A DNA stretch of 64,000 bases. Origin: Inediibacterium massiliense. GTDB lineage: Bacteria > Bacillota > Clostridia > Peptostreptococcales > Thermotaleaceae. The stretch spans positions 1,235,695 through 1,299,694 of the forward strand of contig NZ_LN876587.1 in assembly GCF_001282725.1 (NCBI RefSeq), given 5' to 3'. The position numbers were made by a program, and so were the translations under genes. Shown in pieces: positions 17,641 to 26,384 of this stretch (the first letter of the stretch is position 1; each line of letters opens with the position of its first letter). Below the pieces are notes generated by a model. It was not told the DNA's origin and made no database searches. It worked only from the letters and a program-made list of their open reading frames with translations.

Positions 17641-20040
17641 TTATTTATCTATTGATGAACTTCCTAATACGGTTTTAGCAATTTCTACTGCTACTTGTGC
17701 ATCCTTGGCATAATAATCAGCTTGAATCATATCTGCATATTCTTGGTTAAGCACAGCTCCCCCTACAAATATTTTACAATCTATCCTATTTTCTCTTAAT
17801 GCTATAATTGTCTCCTCCATACTTTTTACTGTTGTAGTCATAAGAGCACTTAACCCTACAAGTTTTATTTTTTGTTCTTTTGCAGTCTTTACAATATTTT
17901 CAACAGGAACGTCTTTTCCTAAATCCAAGACCTCAAATCCATAATTTTCAAGAATTGTTTTTACAATATTTTTCCCTATATCATGGATGTCTCCTTTTAC
18001 TGTAGCCAATATAATTTTTCCTTTTGAAATTTTACAATTTCCATCTTGGAGCATTTTGTCTTTAATCACTCCAAAAGCATTTTTCACCGTTTCTGCCGAT
18101 TGAATGAGTTGTGGTAAAAATATATCTCCCTTTTCAAATTTCTTTCCTACCATATCTAATGCAGGAATTAAATACTCATCTACAATTTTTAAAGGCTCTA
18201 TCGTTTCTAAAAGTTTTGTAACTTCTTTTGTTGCCTCATCTTTTAATCCTTGAATAATAATATCTTTTAGATCTTTGTCATGAACATGAGCTTTTTCTAT
18301 TATTCTTTTTTCACTTTTTCTACTTTCATATTCTTGTATATATTTTTTTGCTTCCTTATCTTGGTTAGAAAGTACTTTAAATGCATGGATGGTATTGATC
18401 ATCCCTTGGTCCAAAGGATTTAGAATAGGTGCATCTAGCCCCTGTGTCAGTCCCATAGCTAAAAAGGTTTGATTGAGTAACTGTCTATCTGGTAATCCAA
18501 AGGATACATTACTTACCCCTAAAGAAGTCTTTACATTGTATTTTTCTTTGACCATCCCTACAGCTTTAATGGTTTCCATCACTTCAGATTGTTGTGCACT
18601 CGCTGTTAGTACCAAACAATCAATCATAATATTTTCTTTAGGTATTCCATAATCTTGAGCGGTACGAATAATTTTTTGTGCAATTTTTACTCTCTCTTCT
18701 GCCTTTTTGGGAATTCCTTCTTCGTCTAGCGTGAGACCAATGACACAAGCTCCATATTTTTTGACAATAGGAAATATTTCCTTCATGACCTGTTCTTTTC
18801 CATTTACTGAATTGATAATGGGTTTTCCATTATAGATTCTAGCAGCAGCTTCTATTACTTCCTTATTTGTACTATCTATTTGAAGAGGAATATGAATAAT
18901 AGATTGTATCTCTTTAATTAAATGAGTCATTGTTTTTTGTTCATCAATTTCTGGAAGTCCCACATTTACATCTAATACGTCTGCACCTGCTTCCATTTGA
19001 AGAATAGCTTCATTTAATACATAATCCATATGATGATTTCTTAATGCTTCTTTTAACTTTTTATTTCCTGTAGGATTTATTCTCTCCCCTATAATCTTTA
19101 CTTCATTTCCTAATACAACTGTCTGATTAGCAGAACAAACTGCTGTTATATGCTTTTTATCTGGTATGACAAAAGGAACAGGCTTTACTACTTCTATCAT
19201 AGCTTTGATAAAAAGTTCATCCGTACCACAACATCCACCTATAATATTTACTCCGTTTTCTGCAATTTTTTTTGCATAAAAAGCAAATTCACAAGGATCA
19301 ATATCATATACAGTTTTATCTCTATCTACTTTTGGAAGCCCTGCATTAGGCTGTACCATAATTGGAATAGATGTATATTTTACAATTTCTTCAACAATAG
19401 GCAATATTTCCTTTGGTCCAAAAGAACAGTTTACTCCTAAAGCATCTACCCCTAATCCCTCGAGGACCATAACCATTGTAAGAGGATCCGTTCCAGTAAA
19501 TGTTCTTCCTGTATCATCATAAGTCATAGTACAAAATATAGGTAAATCACTATTTTCCTTTGCAGCAAGAACAGCAGCCTTTGCTTCATAAATATCAGAT
19601 AAGGTTTCAATCAAAATCAAGTCACATCCTGCTTTGGCCCCTGCCTTTACTTGTCTTTTAAAAATCTCATATGCCCTATCAAAGCTTAGTGTTCCGATAG
19701 GTGTCAATAGCTGACCAATAGGACCTATATCTAATGCAATATACTTATCTTTCACATCTTTTATAGAATCCTTTGCTACACTTACTGCTTTTGTAATCAC
19801 ATCCTCTACTGTATATCCAGTTTTTTCAAGCTTTAGTTCATTAGCTCCAAAGGTGTTGGTTGTTATGATATCTGCACCTGCTTGAAGATATTTTTTATGA
19901 ATTTCTGTAATAATCTCTGAATGAGTAAAATTATAAATTTCAGGTATATCTCCTGCACATAGTCCTCTTTTTTGCAATTGTGTACCCATAGCACCGTCAA
20001 AAAATAATCTTGTTGTTTTTAGTAGATCTTTAATTGCCAC
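17641..20040 (-). CDS. metH: Cobalamin-dependent methionine synthase (no reactivation domain)
   Basis: A 799-residue enzyme that moves the methyl of methyl-tetrahydrofolate to homocysteine through B12. Domains: homocysteine S-methyltransferase (about 1-300, zinc ligands including GGCCGT), pterin-binding (about 325-580), B12 cap and Rossmann domain (about 600-799) with GDIHDIGKNIV carrying the cobalt-ligand histidine. The C-terminal AdoMet reactivation domain of E. coli MetH is absent and is supplied by the gene just upstream. GTG 20040 is preceded by GAGAGGAG at 8 bases and overlaps the upstream gene by 11 bases; the longer frame reads back into that gene. Confidence 0.95.
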   Translation of the reverse strand: MAIKDLLKTTRLFFDGAMGTQLQKRGLCAGDIPEIYNFTHSEIITEIHKKYLQAGADIITTNTFGANELKLEKTGYTVEDVITKAVSVAKDSIKDVKDKYIALDIGPIGQLLTPIGTLSFDRAYEIFKRQVKAGAKAGCDLILIETLSDIYEAKAAVLAAKENSDLPIFCTMTYDDTGRTFTGTDPLTMVMVLEGLGVDALGVNCSFGPKEILPIVEEIVKYTSIPIMVQPNAGLPKVDRDKTVYDIDPCEFAFYAKKIAENGVNIIGGCCGTDELFIKAMIEVVKPVPFVIPDKKHITAVCSANQTVVLGNEVKIIGERINPTGNKKLKEALRNHHMDYVLNEAILQMEAGADVLDVNVGLPEIDEQKTMTHLIKEIQSIIHIPLQIDSTNKEVIEAAARIYNGKPIINSVNGKEQVMKEIFPIVKKYGACVIGLTLDEEGIPKKAEERVKIAQKIIRTAQDYGIPKENIMIDCLVLTASAQQSEVMETIKAVGMVKEKYNVKTSLGVSNVSFGLPDRQLLNQTFLAMGLTQGLDAPILNPLDQGMINTIHAFKVLSNQDKEAKKYIQEYESRKSEKRIIEKAHVHDKDLKDIIIQGLKDEATKEVTKLLETIEPLKIVDEYLIPALDMVGKKFEKGDIFLPQLIQSAETVKNAFGVIKDKMLQDGNCKISKGKIILATVKGDIHDIGKNIVKTILENYGFEVLDLGKDVPVENIVKTAKEQKIKLVGLSALMTTTVKSMEETIIALRENRIDCKIFVGGAVLNQEYADMIQADYYAKDAQVAVEIAKTVLGSSSIDK

Positions 20041-20698
20041 AAAAATTCTCCTCTCTTTTAAATGTACAATCTCTATATTTACTACATTCCTTACAACTTG
20101 AGTGCTTTGTGGTAATATTATTGTCTTTAAAGCCAATAATAGCTGTTACAGATTTTCTAGGAATTAAAATCTTTTCTTTCGTACAAGTAAGACCAATTTT
20201 TTTATATGCTTCTAAGGTATCTAAAATCATAGGCTGTATATCTATCGAAAAGTCTCCATACCCTGGACTATATCTATGGGTAATTCCTAAATTTCTGCTA
20301 TTTGCTTGCTTTTTTATTTCCTTTTGTACCTCATCGCAAAGACTTTCTACAGCTGTAGTGGCACAAGCATCTAAAATAACAGCTTTTGTTAAATTTGTTT
20401 TTTCATATAATTTGATTTTATTTTCTATATGATTCCCAAGAGTTACAGCCATAATGGCACAAGTACTTGAATCCTCTAGATGATTTATAATATCTTTTCC
20501 TTTAAAGATAAGCCTACTCCCTAATATTTCAATATGTTCATCACCTTTTTCTATATCAAAAACTTTTATTACATATTTACATTGTACACATTGTTTTGTT
20601 TCCTCTATACATGTATCAATCAATCTATCTAAATTTTCATCTATATTTTGATGCCTATATCCTAAATACCGTAGTACTTCATCTTTATGAATATACAA
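20030..20698 (-). CDS. Methionine synthase reactivation-domain protein
   Basis: A 222-residue stand-alone homologue of the AdoMet-binding reactivation domain of MetH, recognised by THRYSPGYGD near residue 142 and the C-terminal cysteine-rich tail (SCKECSKYRDC). It should reductively methylate the inactive cob(II)alamin of MetH using AdoMet. Its place between metF and metH, with 15- and minus-11-base spacing, fits a split two-protein methionine synthase under one riboswitch. Confidence 0.9.
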   Translation of the reverse strand: MYIHKDEVLRYLGYRHQNIDENLDRLIDTCIEETKQCVQCKYVIKVFDIEKGDEHIEILGSRLIFKGKDIINHLEDSSTCAIMAVTLGNHIENKIKLYEKTNLTKAVILDACATTAVESLCDEVQKEIKKQANSRNLGITHRYSPGYGDFSIDIQPMILDTLEAYKKIGLTCTKEKILIPRKSVTAIIGFKDNNITTKHSSCKECSKYRDCTFKREENFCGN

Positions 20699-20713
20699 TT
20701 TCGTTCATCTCCC

Positions 20714-21607
20714 TTACACTGCATGCTTTTTATTGAGAGCATATATAATAGAGCTAATGTTTGATACAATTCTTTTTGCTACTTCCGGATTATTCATAGT
20801 ATAAATATGTATGCCATCTACTCCTGAAGATAATAAATCTATAATTTGATCTGTAGCATAGGCAATACCTGCATCCTTTAATGCTTCAGGATTGTTTTCA
20901 TATTTGTCTATAACTTTTAAAAACTTTTTAGGAATATACGCACCACACAAAGATATAATACGACGAATCTGATTTTTATTAATCACTGGCATAATCCCAG
21001 CTTGTATAGGAATATCGATATTTCTTTTTATAGTTTTTTCTTTAAATTCGTAGAAAAAATGATTATCTAAAAACAATTGAGAAATAAGAAAATCCACTCC
21101 AGCATCTACTTTTTTACCTAGATTGAACAAATCTTTTTCTTTTGTTGTATCCATATGTCCTTCTGGATAGCAAGCTCCTCCTATGCAAAATTTTTGATTG
21201 ATCTTGATATGTTTTATCAAATCAGAAGCATATTTAAAATCTAGTTCTTCTGACAATTTAAATTCAGGATCTTGTGGCAAATCTCCTCTTAGAGCCAATA
21301 CATTTTCAATATTATTTTCATTTAATTCTTCTAATATATTATTAATTTCTTTTTTATTAGATGTAATACCAGTAAGATGTGCCAAAGCTTCTATATCATA
21401 TGTATTTTTGATCATAGATGCAATTTCAACAGTTTTTTTACTTGTACTTCCCCCTGCTCCATAAGTCACACTAATATAATCAGGTCGTAGAGGTGCCAAA
21501 GCATCAATTGTATTATAGATGGTTTGAATCGAAGCCGATGGTTTTGGTGGAAATATTTCAAACGAAATAACTGGTTTTTTCTTTGTAAAAATATCTTTTA
21601 TGTACAT
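20714..21607 (-). CDS. metF: 5,10-methylenetetrahydrofolate reductase
   Basis: A 297-residue flavoprotein of the MTHFR fold: SFEIFPPKP near the N-terminus with the catalytic glutamate, SVTYGAGGS near 48, LALRGDLP near 105 and the QLFLDN segment near 175. It makes methyl-THF for the MetH encoded downstream. First gene after the SAM-I riboswitch, with a good GAGGAG site. The size matches the short bacterial form without the regulatory domain. Confidence 0.95.
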   Translation of the reverse strand: MYIKDIFTKKKPVISFEIFPPKPSASIQTIYNTIDALAPLRPDYISVTYGAGGSTSKKTVEIASMIKNTYDIEALAHLTGITSNKKEINNILEELNENNIENVLALRGDLPQDPEFKLSEELDFKYASDLIKHIKINQKFCIGGACYPEGHMDTTKEKDLFNLGKKVDAGVDFLISQLFLDNHFFYEFKEKTIKRNIDIPIQAGIMPVINKNQIRRIISLCGAYIPKKFLKVIDKYENNPEALKDAGIAYATDQIIDLLSSGVDGIHIYTMNNPEVAKRIVSNISSIIYALNKKHAV

Positions 21608-21644
21608 AAAAACTCCTCCTCATAATAAAATTAAATTTATAAAC

Positions 21645-21672
21645 AAAAAAACCTCTTCTAAGATGAAGAGGT
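21645..21672 (-). terminator. Riboswitch expression-platform terminator
   Basis: ACCTCTTC (21651-21658) and GAAGAGGT (21665-21672) form the stem and the minus strand continues with seven T. The loop-side TCATCTT can pair with AAGATGA at the 3' side of riboswitch P1, giving the antiterminator. Confidence 0.9.
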
Positions 21673-21713
21673 CTTTACCTAATATCGCTCTATGAGCATA
21701 ATATACACCTTTT

Positions 21714-21813
21714 CTCATCTTTCAGAACAACGTTCTGCAGGATTTAGCACCTAGCATAATGCTGGTTGCTGAAGCTTCAATGGGCCCGTTCCCTCCACTT
21801 CTCTTGATAAGAG
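21714..21813 (-). promoter_or_regulatory. SAM-I (S-box) riboswitch
   Basis: The minus strand reads CTCTTATCAAGAG, GTGGAGGGAACGGGCCC, then TTGAAGC, CAGCAACC and GGTGCTAAATCC, the standard S-box core; P1 is closed by GATGAG near 21714-21723. High S-adenosylmethionine should favour the downstream terminator and shut off metF-metH. Confidence 0.95.
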
Positions 21814-21851
21814 TATTCAATTGATATTTTATTTTAAATTTATTGAATATG

Positions 21852-21880
21852 ATTATATATAAGTTTTGTAAATCTGTCAA
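21852..21880 (-). promoter_or_regulatory. Sigma-A promoter of the metF operon
   Basis: TTGACA (21880-21875), a 17-base spacer, TATAAT (21857-21852): a full consensus promoter about 40 bases upstream of the riboswitch. Confidence 0.9.
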
Positions 21881-21941
21881 TATAATTTTTAGATAAAACA
21901 ACTTAAGATCTACCTAATGCTTATAAATACATATAACTATT

Positions 21942-22769
21942 TTAATTTTTTAGTTTTAATATTTCTTCTTTTGTTAAGCCAGTTTTAATTGATATAGTAT
22001 CTATATCCAAAACATCTAATAAATTTTTTGCTATTTCTATTGCTTTTATATATTCTCCTTCTTGCCTTGCTGTATCTAGTTCTTCCTGTTTATCTATAAA
22101 TGCTTTTAGATTATTTTCATACAAGCTTCTTTCATCTTCATCTAGATACATTACATCTAATACTTCTATAGCTTTTTTAATACTTGAATCTTGTTCTAAT
22201 TCTTTAGGAATTTTATTTTTACTATATTCATAAGCATGATTTAAAAATGTAACCCATCTATCTAATCCTGTTTTTAAATCTTTTAATTCTTTATCAAATT
22301 TTTTGAGTTCAATAAAGTGTAATTCTAGTAAATCTGAAAATTCTTTTCCTGTTCGTAGGTTTAAAAGCTTATACATATTATGATATTCTTTTCCCTCTAA
22401 GTAATCAAAATCTAATATATTGATTCCTATTGTTTTATTGAGCGCTCCATATCTTCCTTTTTCTAACAATTGGTCTGTATATACCTTTGCCCAATAATAC
22501 AATGCTCTTTTATCATAAAAGCTTTGAGGAGCTACTTGAATTTCTATATCATACCACTTTCCTTTTTCATCTACAGCTTTGATATCTAATATAGACATTT
22601 TTCCATTAATATAATTAGATACATTGTATGGATTTTTTATAGTTATATCCTCAATTTGTTCATCTATCAATATTGAATTGATAAATGAAATCAATAGATC
22701 TTTATTTTCTTCACTACCAAATAATTTTTTAAATGCCAAATCTACTTTAGGATTGATTCTACACATCAT
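21942..22769 (-). CDS. Rpn/PD-(D/E)XK transposase-type nuclease
   Basis: A 275-residue protein of the PDDEXK nuclease transposase / Rpn family: INPKVDLAFKKLFG at the start, then ILDIKAVDEKGKWYDIEIQVAPQ near residues 60-80 carrying the D...ExQ catalytic residues. Rpn enzymes are DNA endonucleases that promote recombination, often on genome islands and in many paralogous copies. ATG 22769 follows AGGAGA by 6 bases. It marks the left edge of the accessory island. Confidence 0.88.
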   Translation of the reverse strand: MMCRINPKVDLAFKKLFGSEENKDLLISFINSILIDEQIEDITIKNPYNVSNYINGKMSILDIKAVDEKGKWYDIEIQVAPQSFYDKRALYYWAKVYTDQLLEKGRYGALNKTIGINILDFDYLEGKEYHNMYKLLNLRTGKEFSDLLELHFIELKKFDKELKDLKTGLDRWVTFLNHAYEYSKNKIPKELEQDSSIKKAIEVLDVMYLDEDERSLYENNLKAFIDKQEELDTARQEGEYIKAIEIAKNLLDVLDIDTISIKTGLTKEEILKLKN

Positions 22770-22812
22770 AATCACTCTCCTATAGATACTTTTCTTATAT
22801 TAAGAATACCAC

Positions 22813-22852
22813 AAAAGAGGCTTTTTTATAATACATAAAAAGCCTCTCAAAT
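22813..22852 (-). repeat. Dispersed hairpin, copy 1
   Basis: AAAAGAGGCTTTTTT, a short loop, then AAAAAGCCTCTCAAATT. An almost identical hairpin with the same loop and flank lies at 29239-29280. It looks like a terminator, but the identical loop suggests a duplicated or mobile unit. Confidence 0.7.
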
Positions 22853-23261
22853 TAATGTTTGTATATTCTCTGAATCTCTATGGTAGATATAGTAAGTATA
22901 TGGATAATGGGAAGTTGTATTAACATGTTAAATCTATCATTTTTACTATTCTATCTGAAGGTAAGGATATTCCATCAACTAAAAATACCATTGGGTTATC
23001 ATTCAGAACAACATTATCAAACTGGCGAAACATAATAAAATTTAAAATTTTTAAAATAAAATACTCAATTCTACTTTTTGTACACTTAAAATCATATCCT
23101 CCCTCAAAGGTACTATCATCAATTTCATTCAAATTAACATATGTTTTAATAATATATGGTTTACTATTCTGTTCCCAACAATGAGTGTCCTGCTATACTA
23201 AAGTTGTAACACCTAACGCTAGTTTGATGTTATAATTCAAACATAGAAAAGGAGTTGCAAA

Positions 23262-23549
23262 ATGGCGAATAAAAAATATGACCCAGAATTACAAAAGAAA
23301 GTATTACGTCTTTATCTTGAAGAAGGTCGGACTGTAAAAAGCTTAACTGAAGAATATAATTTAGGGAATGGTACATTGAGATATTGGTTAAACAAGCACC
23401 GTGAAGAATGCAAGACAAATACTGATTTAAAAGAAGAAACAGATTCTTATATTGAAATTCAAAAGCTGCGTAAACAGCTGGAAGAACTTGAAAAGGAGAA
23501 TCGTTTTCTAAAAAAGGCGGCTGCATTCTTCGCGAAAGAAATCGATTAA
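23262..23549 (+). CDS. IS3 transposase OrfA
   Basis: A 95-residue protein with an N-terminal helix-turn-helix (about residues 8-45, LEEGRTVKSLTEEYNLGNGT) that binds the element ends and a C-terminal leucine-zipper-like coil (IQKLRKQLEELEKENRFL). Its last codons contain the slippery heptamer A AAA AAG in frame, so a fraction of ribosomes should shift by -1 to make the OrfAB transposase. GGAG precedes the ATG. Confidence 0.92.
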   Translation: MANKKYDPELQKKVLRLYLEEGRTVKSLTEEYNLGNGTLRYWLNKHREECKTNTDLKEETDSYIEIQKLRKQLEELEKENRFLKKAAAFFAKEID

Positions 23550-24409
23550 AAATTTATGAATTCATAAAAAAATACTGCAATGAATTCGGTTTACGATGGC
23601 TATTATCCAAATTTAAATTATCCCCTAATGCCTATTACAATTATCTTAAAAAGAGAAAACAAAAATATTTTAAACACAAAGCTCAATTAAAAGAATTAAT
23701 TGAGACAATTTATCATAGTAAAAATGGTACTGTAGGTTATCGCATGATAGCAGATTTACTTAAATTAAGTAATGTATCATGCAGTTATCCCACGATTTAT
23801 AAGTATAGGAAAGAGCTAAATTTAAAAGCTATAATTATGAAAAAGAAACAAAAATATATAAAAGGAAGTATTCATAAAACTTTTAAAAATCTCTTAAATC
23901 AAGATGTTACTGCTTCCAAGCGAAATGAAAAGTGGTGTACTGATTTTACCTATCTTACATTAAGCAATGGTCAGAAACGTTATAATTGTAGCATCATAGA
24001 TCTGTATGACAGAAGTGTAGTTGCAACGTTGAACAGTAAATGGATTGATTCAAATTTAGCTATAGATACGTTGAAAATAGCATTAAAAAATAACCTAATC
24101 AAAAATAATTTAATTTTGCATAGTGATCAAGGAGCGCAGTTTGCTTCAAAAGAATTCGTAAAATTCTGTGAATCTAAGGGTGTCACACAAAGCATGAGCA
24201 AAGCTGGTTGTCCTTATGATAATGCAGTTATGGAACGATTTTATAATACATTTAAAAATGAACTTATTAAACAATATCGTTTTGATACTGATCAGCTTCT
24301 CAATGAAGCTGTTAATGACTATGTTTATGAATGGTATAATTTTTCAAGACCACATTCGCATAATCAAGGAAGGACACCCTTCGAAGCTAGGTATGGAAAT
24401 CAAAACTAG
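23516..24409 (+). CDS. IS3 transposase OrfB (read by -1 frameshift)
   Basis: The frame entered after the slip at 23510-23516 encodes 297 residues: an HTH_21 region, then the rve integrase core with the DDE residues in WCTDFTYL, LHSDQGAQF and NAVMERFYNTFKNEL. It ends RPHSHNQGRTPFEARYG, typical of the family. The stop codon lies in the right terminal repeat. A separate start near 23744 exists but would lack the N-terminal region. Confidence 0.92.
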   Translation, partial: GGCILRERNRLKIYEFIKKYCNEFGLRWLLSKFKLSPNAYYNYLKKRKQKYFKHKAQLKELIETIYHSKNGTVGYRMIADLLKLSNVSCSYPTIYKYRKELNLKAIIMKKKQKYIKGSIHKTFKNLLNQDVTASKRNEKWCTDFTYLTLSNGQKRYNCSIIDLYDRSVVATLNSKWIDSNLAIDTLKIALKNNLIKNNLILHSDQGAQFASKEFVKFCESKGVTQSMSKAGCPYDNAVMERFYNTFKNELIKQYRFDTDQLLNEAVNDYVYEWYNFSRPHSHNQGRTPFEARYGNQN

Positions 24410-25156
24410 CACATAATGTTACAATTTTACTTGACCAGAACAGAGCAATCTTTGGTTTTCTCACAATTTCTGATATTTTTTTAATTATCTCAGGACATCT
24501 ATTTAAATGTTGTACATTTATGTTAAGATGTATTCTATCATTATAAAGAAAACCATTAATACAATGATCACCATTGATTCTGCTTCTTAATAGTGAATTT
24601 TCATTACAATCTACTGGAATATCATTATGAGTAATTATCAAGTTTCCTTCACACTCGCTAAGTTTAATGTCAAACTTTTGTAAATAAGACTTAATACAAT
24701 TTTTCTCTCTAAAAATATCTACTAAATTCAAAAATCCTTTTTTGTAAGAAAGCTTGTCTTTTATTGCAGCTAAATGATAAAAATATATCCCCTCAAATCT
24801 TGAAATAATTAAATCATAATCCAACTTAATATTTACAGTGTCTAAATAAGAATAAAAATCTAAAATATCAAACTAATAAAAAAATTAGTTCGTTCTTCTT
24901 GCTCTATTGTCCGGTATTGAAATACAATAAATTTTTCAATTAACGTTTTTTCTAGATCAATTATTGTTTCTAACGCAGTTTGTTTATCAAAGCAATCCAA
25001 ATACATGTTTCCTCAACTCCAATTAGTTTTTGAAATACACACTTTATAGATTCATACATATACTCCACTTTGAAAATAATCTTAGTTCATATCTAAAATG
25101 TATTTCATATAAGATGAATTTAATTCAAGTTGCTTTAAATATTCATTACTAAATGT

Positions 25157-25468
25157 CTATCTATTTCTTTCAATTTTATTTGCCAATTCTCTAAACTGAT
25201 CATTTATATTTTTGACAGTTTCCTCTCCTATGTCTCTAAAATTGACGCCATTATACTCAATAATATTTTCAAGGAATGCATCAATTAATTCAATATTTTT
25301 ATCATGATAATACGTAGATAAGCCAGCCACAATTGCTGTTACAATTCCACCATATTCAATAAAGTCGGAATTAACAATGCCACCCAATGCAAATCTCTCA
25401 GTACCTGGTCCTATAAGCCGTCTAACTCTTTGCTCAATTTGAATTGCATATTGATGTAAATTCACCAT
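25157..25468 (-). CDS. Unrecognised 103-residue protein
   Basis: A small soluble protein with a glycine-rich centre (RLIGPGTERFALGGIVN, then EYGGIVTAIVAGLSTYYHD) and a charged helical C-terminus. I do not recognise it. A strong GAGGAG site precedes the ATG, and it lies 15 bases after the membrane HTH gene, so the two are probably translated from one mRNA and may act together. Confidence 0.6.
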   Translation of the reverse strand: MVNLHQYAIQIEQRVRRLIGPGTERFALGGIVNSDFIEYGGIVTAIVAGLSTYYHDKNIELIDAFLENIIEYNGVNFRDIGEETVKNINDQFRELANKIERNR

Positions 25469-25483
25469 ATCAACTCTCCTCTC

Positions 25484-26242
25484 TTACGCTAATAAAATTA
25501 AAAAACAAACAATTATAATCAAAAGCATTGGAATAGTTCTTAGAAACACGCCTTTAATAATAGTTTTAAATTCTACTTCTGTATTCGAAAAATCTTTTCC
25601 AATAATAAAGTGAAACATTGTAATAAATATTACAAATAAAATAAGATACGGTAAATCAATTGCTAAAATTGTTTGCATTGCTAAAAGCGGATTGTAAAAA
25701 TCAATTTTGACGTTTTCAATCAATTGAATATTAAAAACTATCATTGCTATAGCTGTAATTATCAAAGTCAATATTTCTCCAATACGCCCATAGAATGATT
25801 GTAATTTTCCATACATTTCAGTTTTAATTTCCTCAATGTCATCTTTTGAATTTTTTCTATCTTGTTCAATACTTAATTTAATTTGTTCCATTTCCTTTTT
25901 TATAAGATTTATTTTTTCTATAGATTTCTTAGCACTTAGAGCATCTTGATATGACAAAGCCTTAATATCATCTTCAGGAAATTCTTCTACTTCATTAGAT
26001 TCAATATAATCTTTAGCAATACTGGTAATAATATATGTTTTTGTTCTTCCATTATTTTTAATTAACAAAAACTTTTTATCTGCAAGTTTTTTAATATGAT
26101 ATGAAATTGAAGCTCTAGTATTCTCTAATGCAACTGCAAGTTCTGCTAAAGATACTTCAATTTCTCCAATAAATTTATCTTTTGAAACTATATATGATAG
26201 TATTTTTTCTTCCAAATCATCTAATTTTTCATTTTCTTCCAT
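25484..26242 (-). CDS. Membrane-anchored winged-helix protein
   Basis: A 252-residue protein. Residues about 5-80 read as a winged helix (SLAELAVALENTRASISYHIKKLADKKFLLIKNNGRTKTYIIT when taken in parts), about 100-145 as a coiled-coil, and about 150-252 as three transmembrane helices. A DNA-binding domain tethered to the membrane suggests a one-component sensor or a regulator of the neighbouring genes. ATG 26242 follows GGAGG by 7 bases; the longer frame lacks a site. No known family name fits with confidence. Confidence 0.7.
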   Translation of the reverse strand: MEENEKLDDLEEKILSYIVSKDKFIGEIEVSLAELAVALENTRASISYHIKKLADKKFLLIKNNGRTKTYIITSIAKDYIESNEVEEFPEDDIKALSYQDALSAKKSIEKINLIKKEMEQIKLSIEQDRKNSKDDIEEIKTEMYGKLQSFYGRIGEILTLIITAIAMIVFNIQLIENVKIDFYNPLLAMQTILAIDLPYLILFVIFITMFHFIIGKDFSNTEVEFKTIIKGVFLRTIPMLLIIIVCFLILLA

Positions 26243-26384
26243 CTGAAACCTCCTAAAACCATAAAAACAACGTATTTTATTGTTAAACAAAAATCCTATA
26301 CTTTAGAACTGTACACACTTCTAATTTTAAACACTTCATACAACTAGTTTCAGATTATTACCTTAGTGAATATATTCACATAAA

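Larger units (their letters stand above)
23186..24442 (+). mobile_element. IS3-family insertion sequence, complete
   Basis: A 1257-bp element with imperfect 37-bp terminal inverted repeats (23186-23222 and 24406-24442, 25 matches), starting TGT and ending ACA, flanked by the 3-bp duplication GAG (23183-23185 and 24443-24445). It encodes orfA and orfB with a programmed -1 frameshift site AAAAAAG at 23510-23516. All parts look intact, so the insertion is probably recent. Confidence 0.93.
22920..25006 (-). pseudogene. Paralogue of the 26385-27236 gene, split by an IS3 element
   Basis: Three pieces on the minus strand form one gene. ATG 25006 (after TTGAGG) starts a frame ending at TAG 24862-24860; a neighbouring frame from about 24870 continues to 24443, as if one T were lost near 24869. 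The IS occupies 23186-24442, and the 3' part runs from 23185 to TAA at 22920. Removing the IS and one GAG restores a continuous frame (KPKIAHCWEQNSK across the join). The result aligns along its length with the 283-residue neighbour: NCINGFLF versus HCINGFLY, EHIRDCPEIV versus QHLNRCPEII, KTTKSKI versus KCTKSRI. Family unknown. Confidence 0.8.

Noticed and set aside
19150-19440. 96-codon plus-strand ORF
   Set aside because: Antisense shadow of metH, rich in Tyr and Phe, without a ribosome binding site.
21724-21734. GAAC-N3-GTTC resembling a LexA box
   Set aside because: Half-site spacing is 3, not 4, and it is a stem of the SAM riboswitch.
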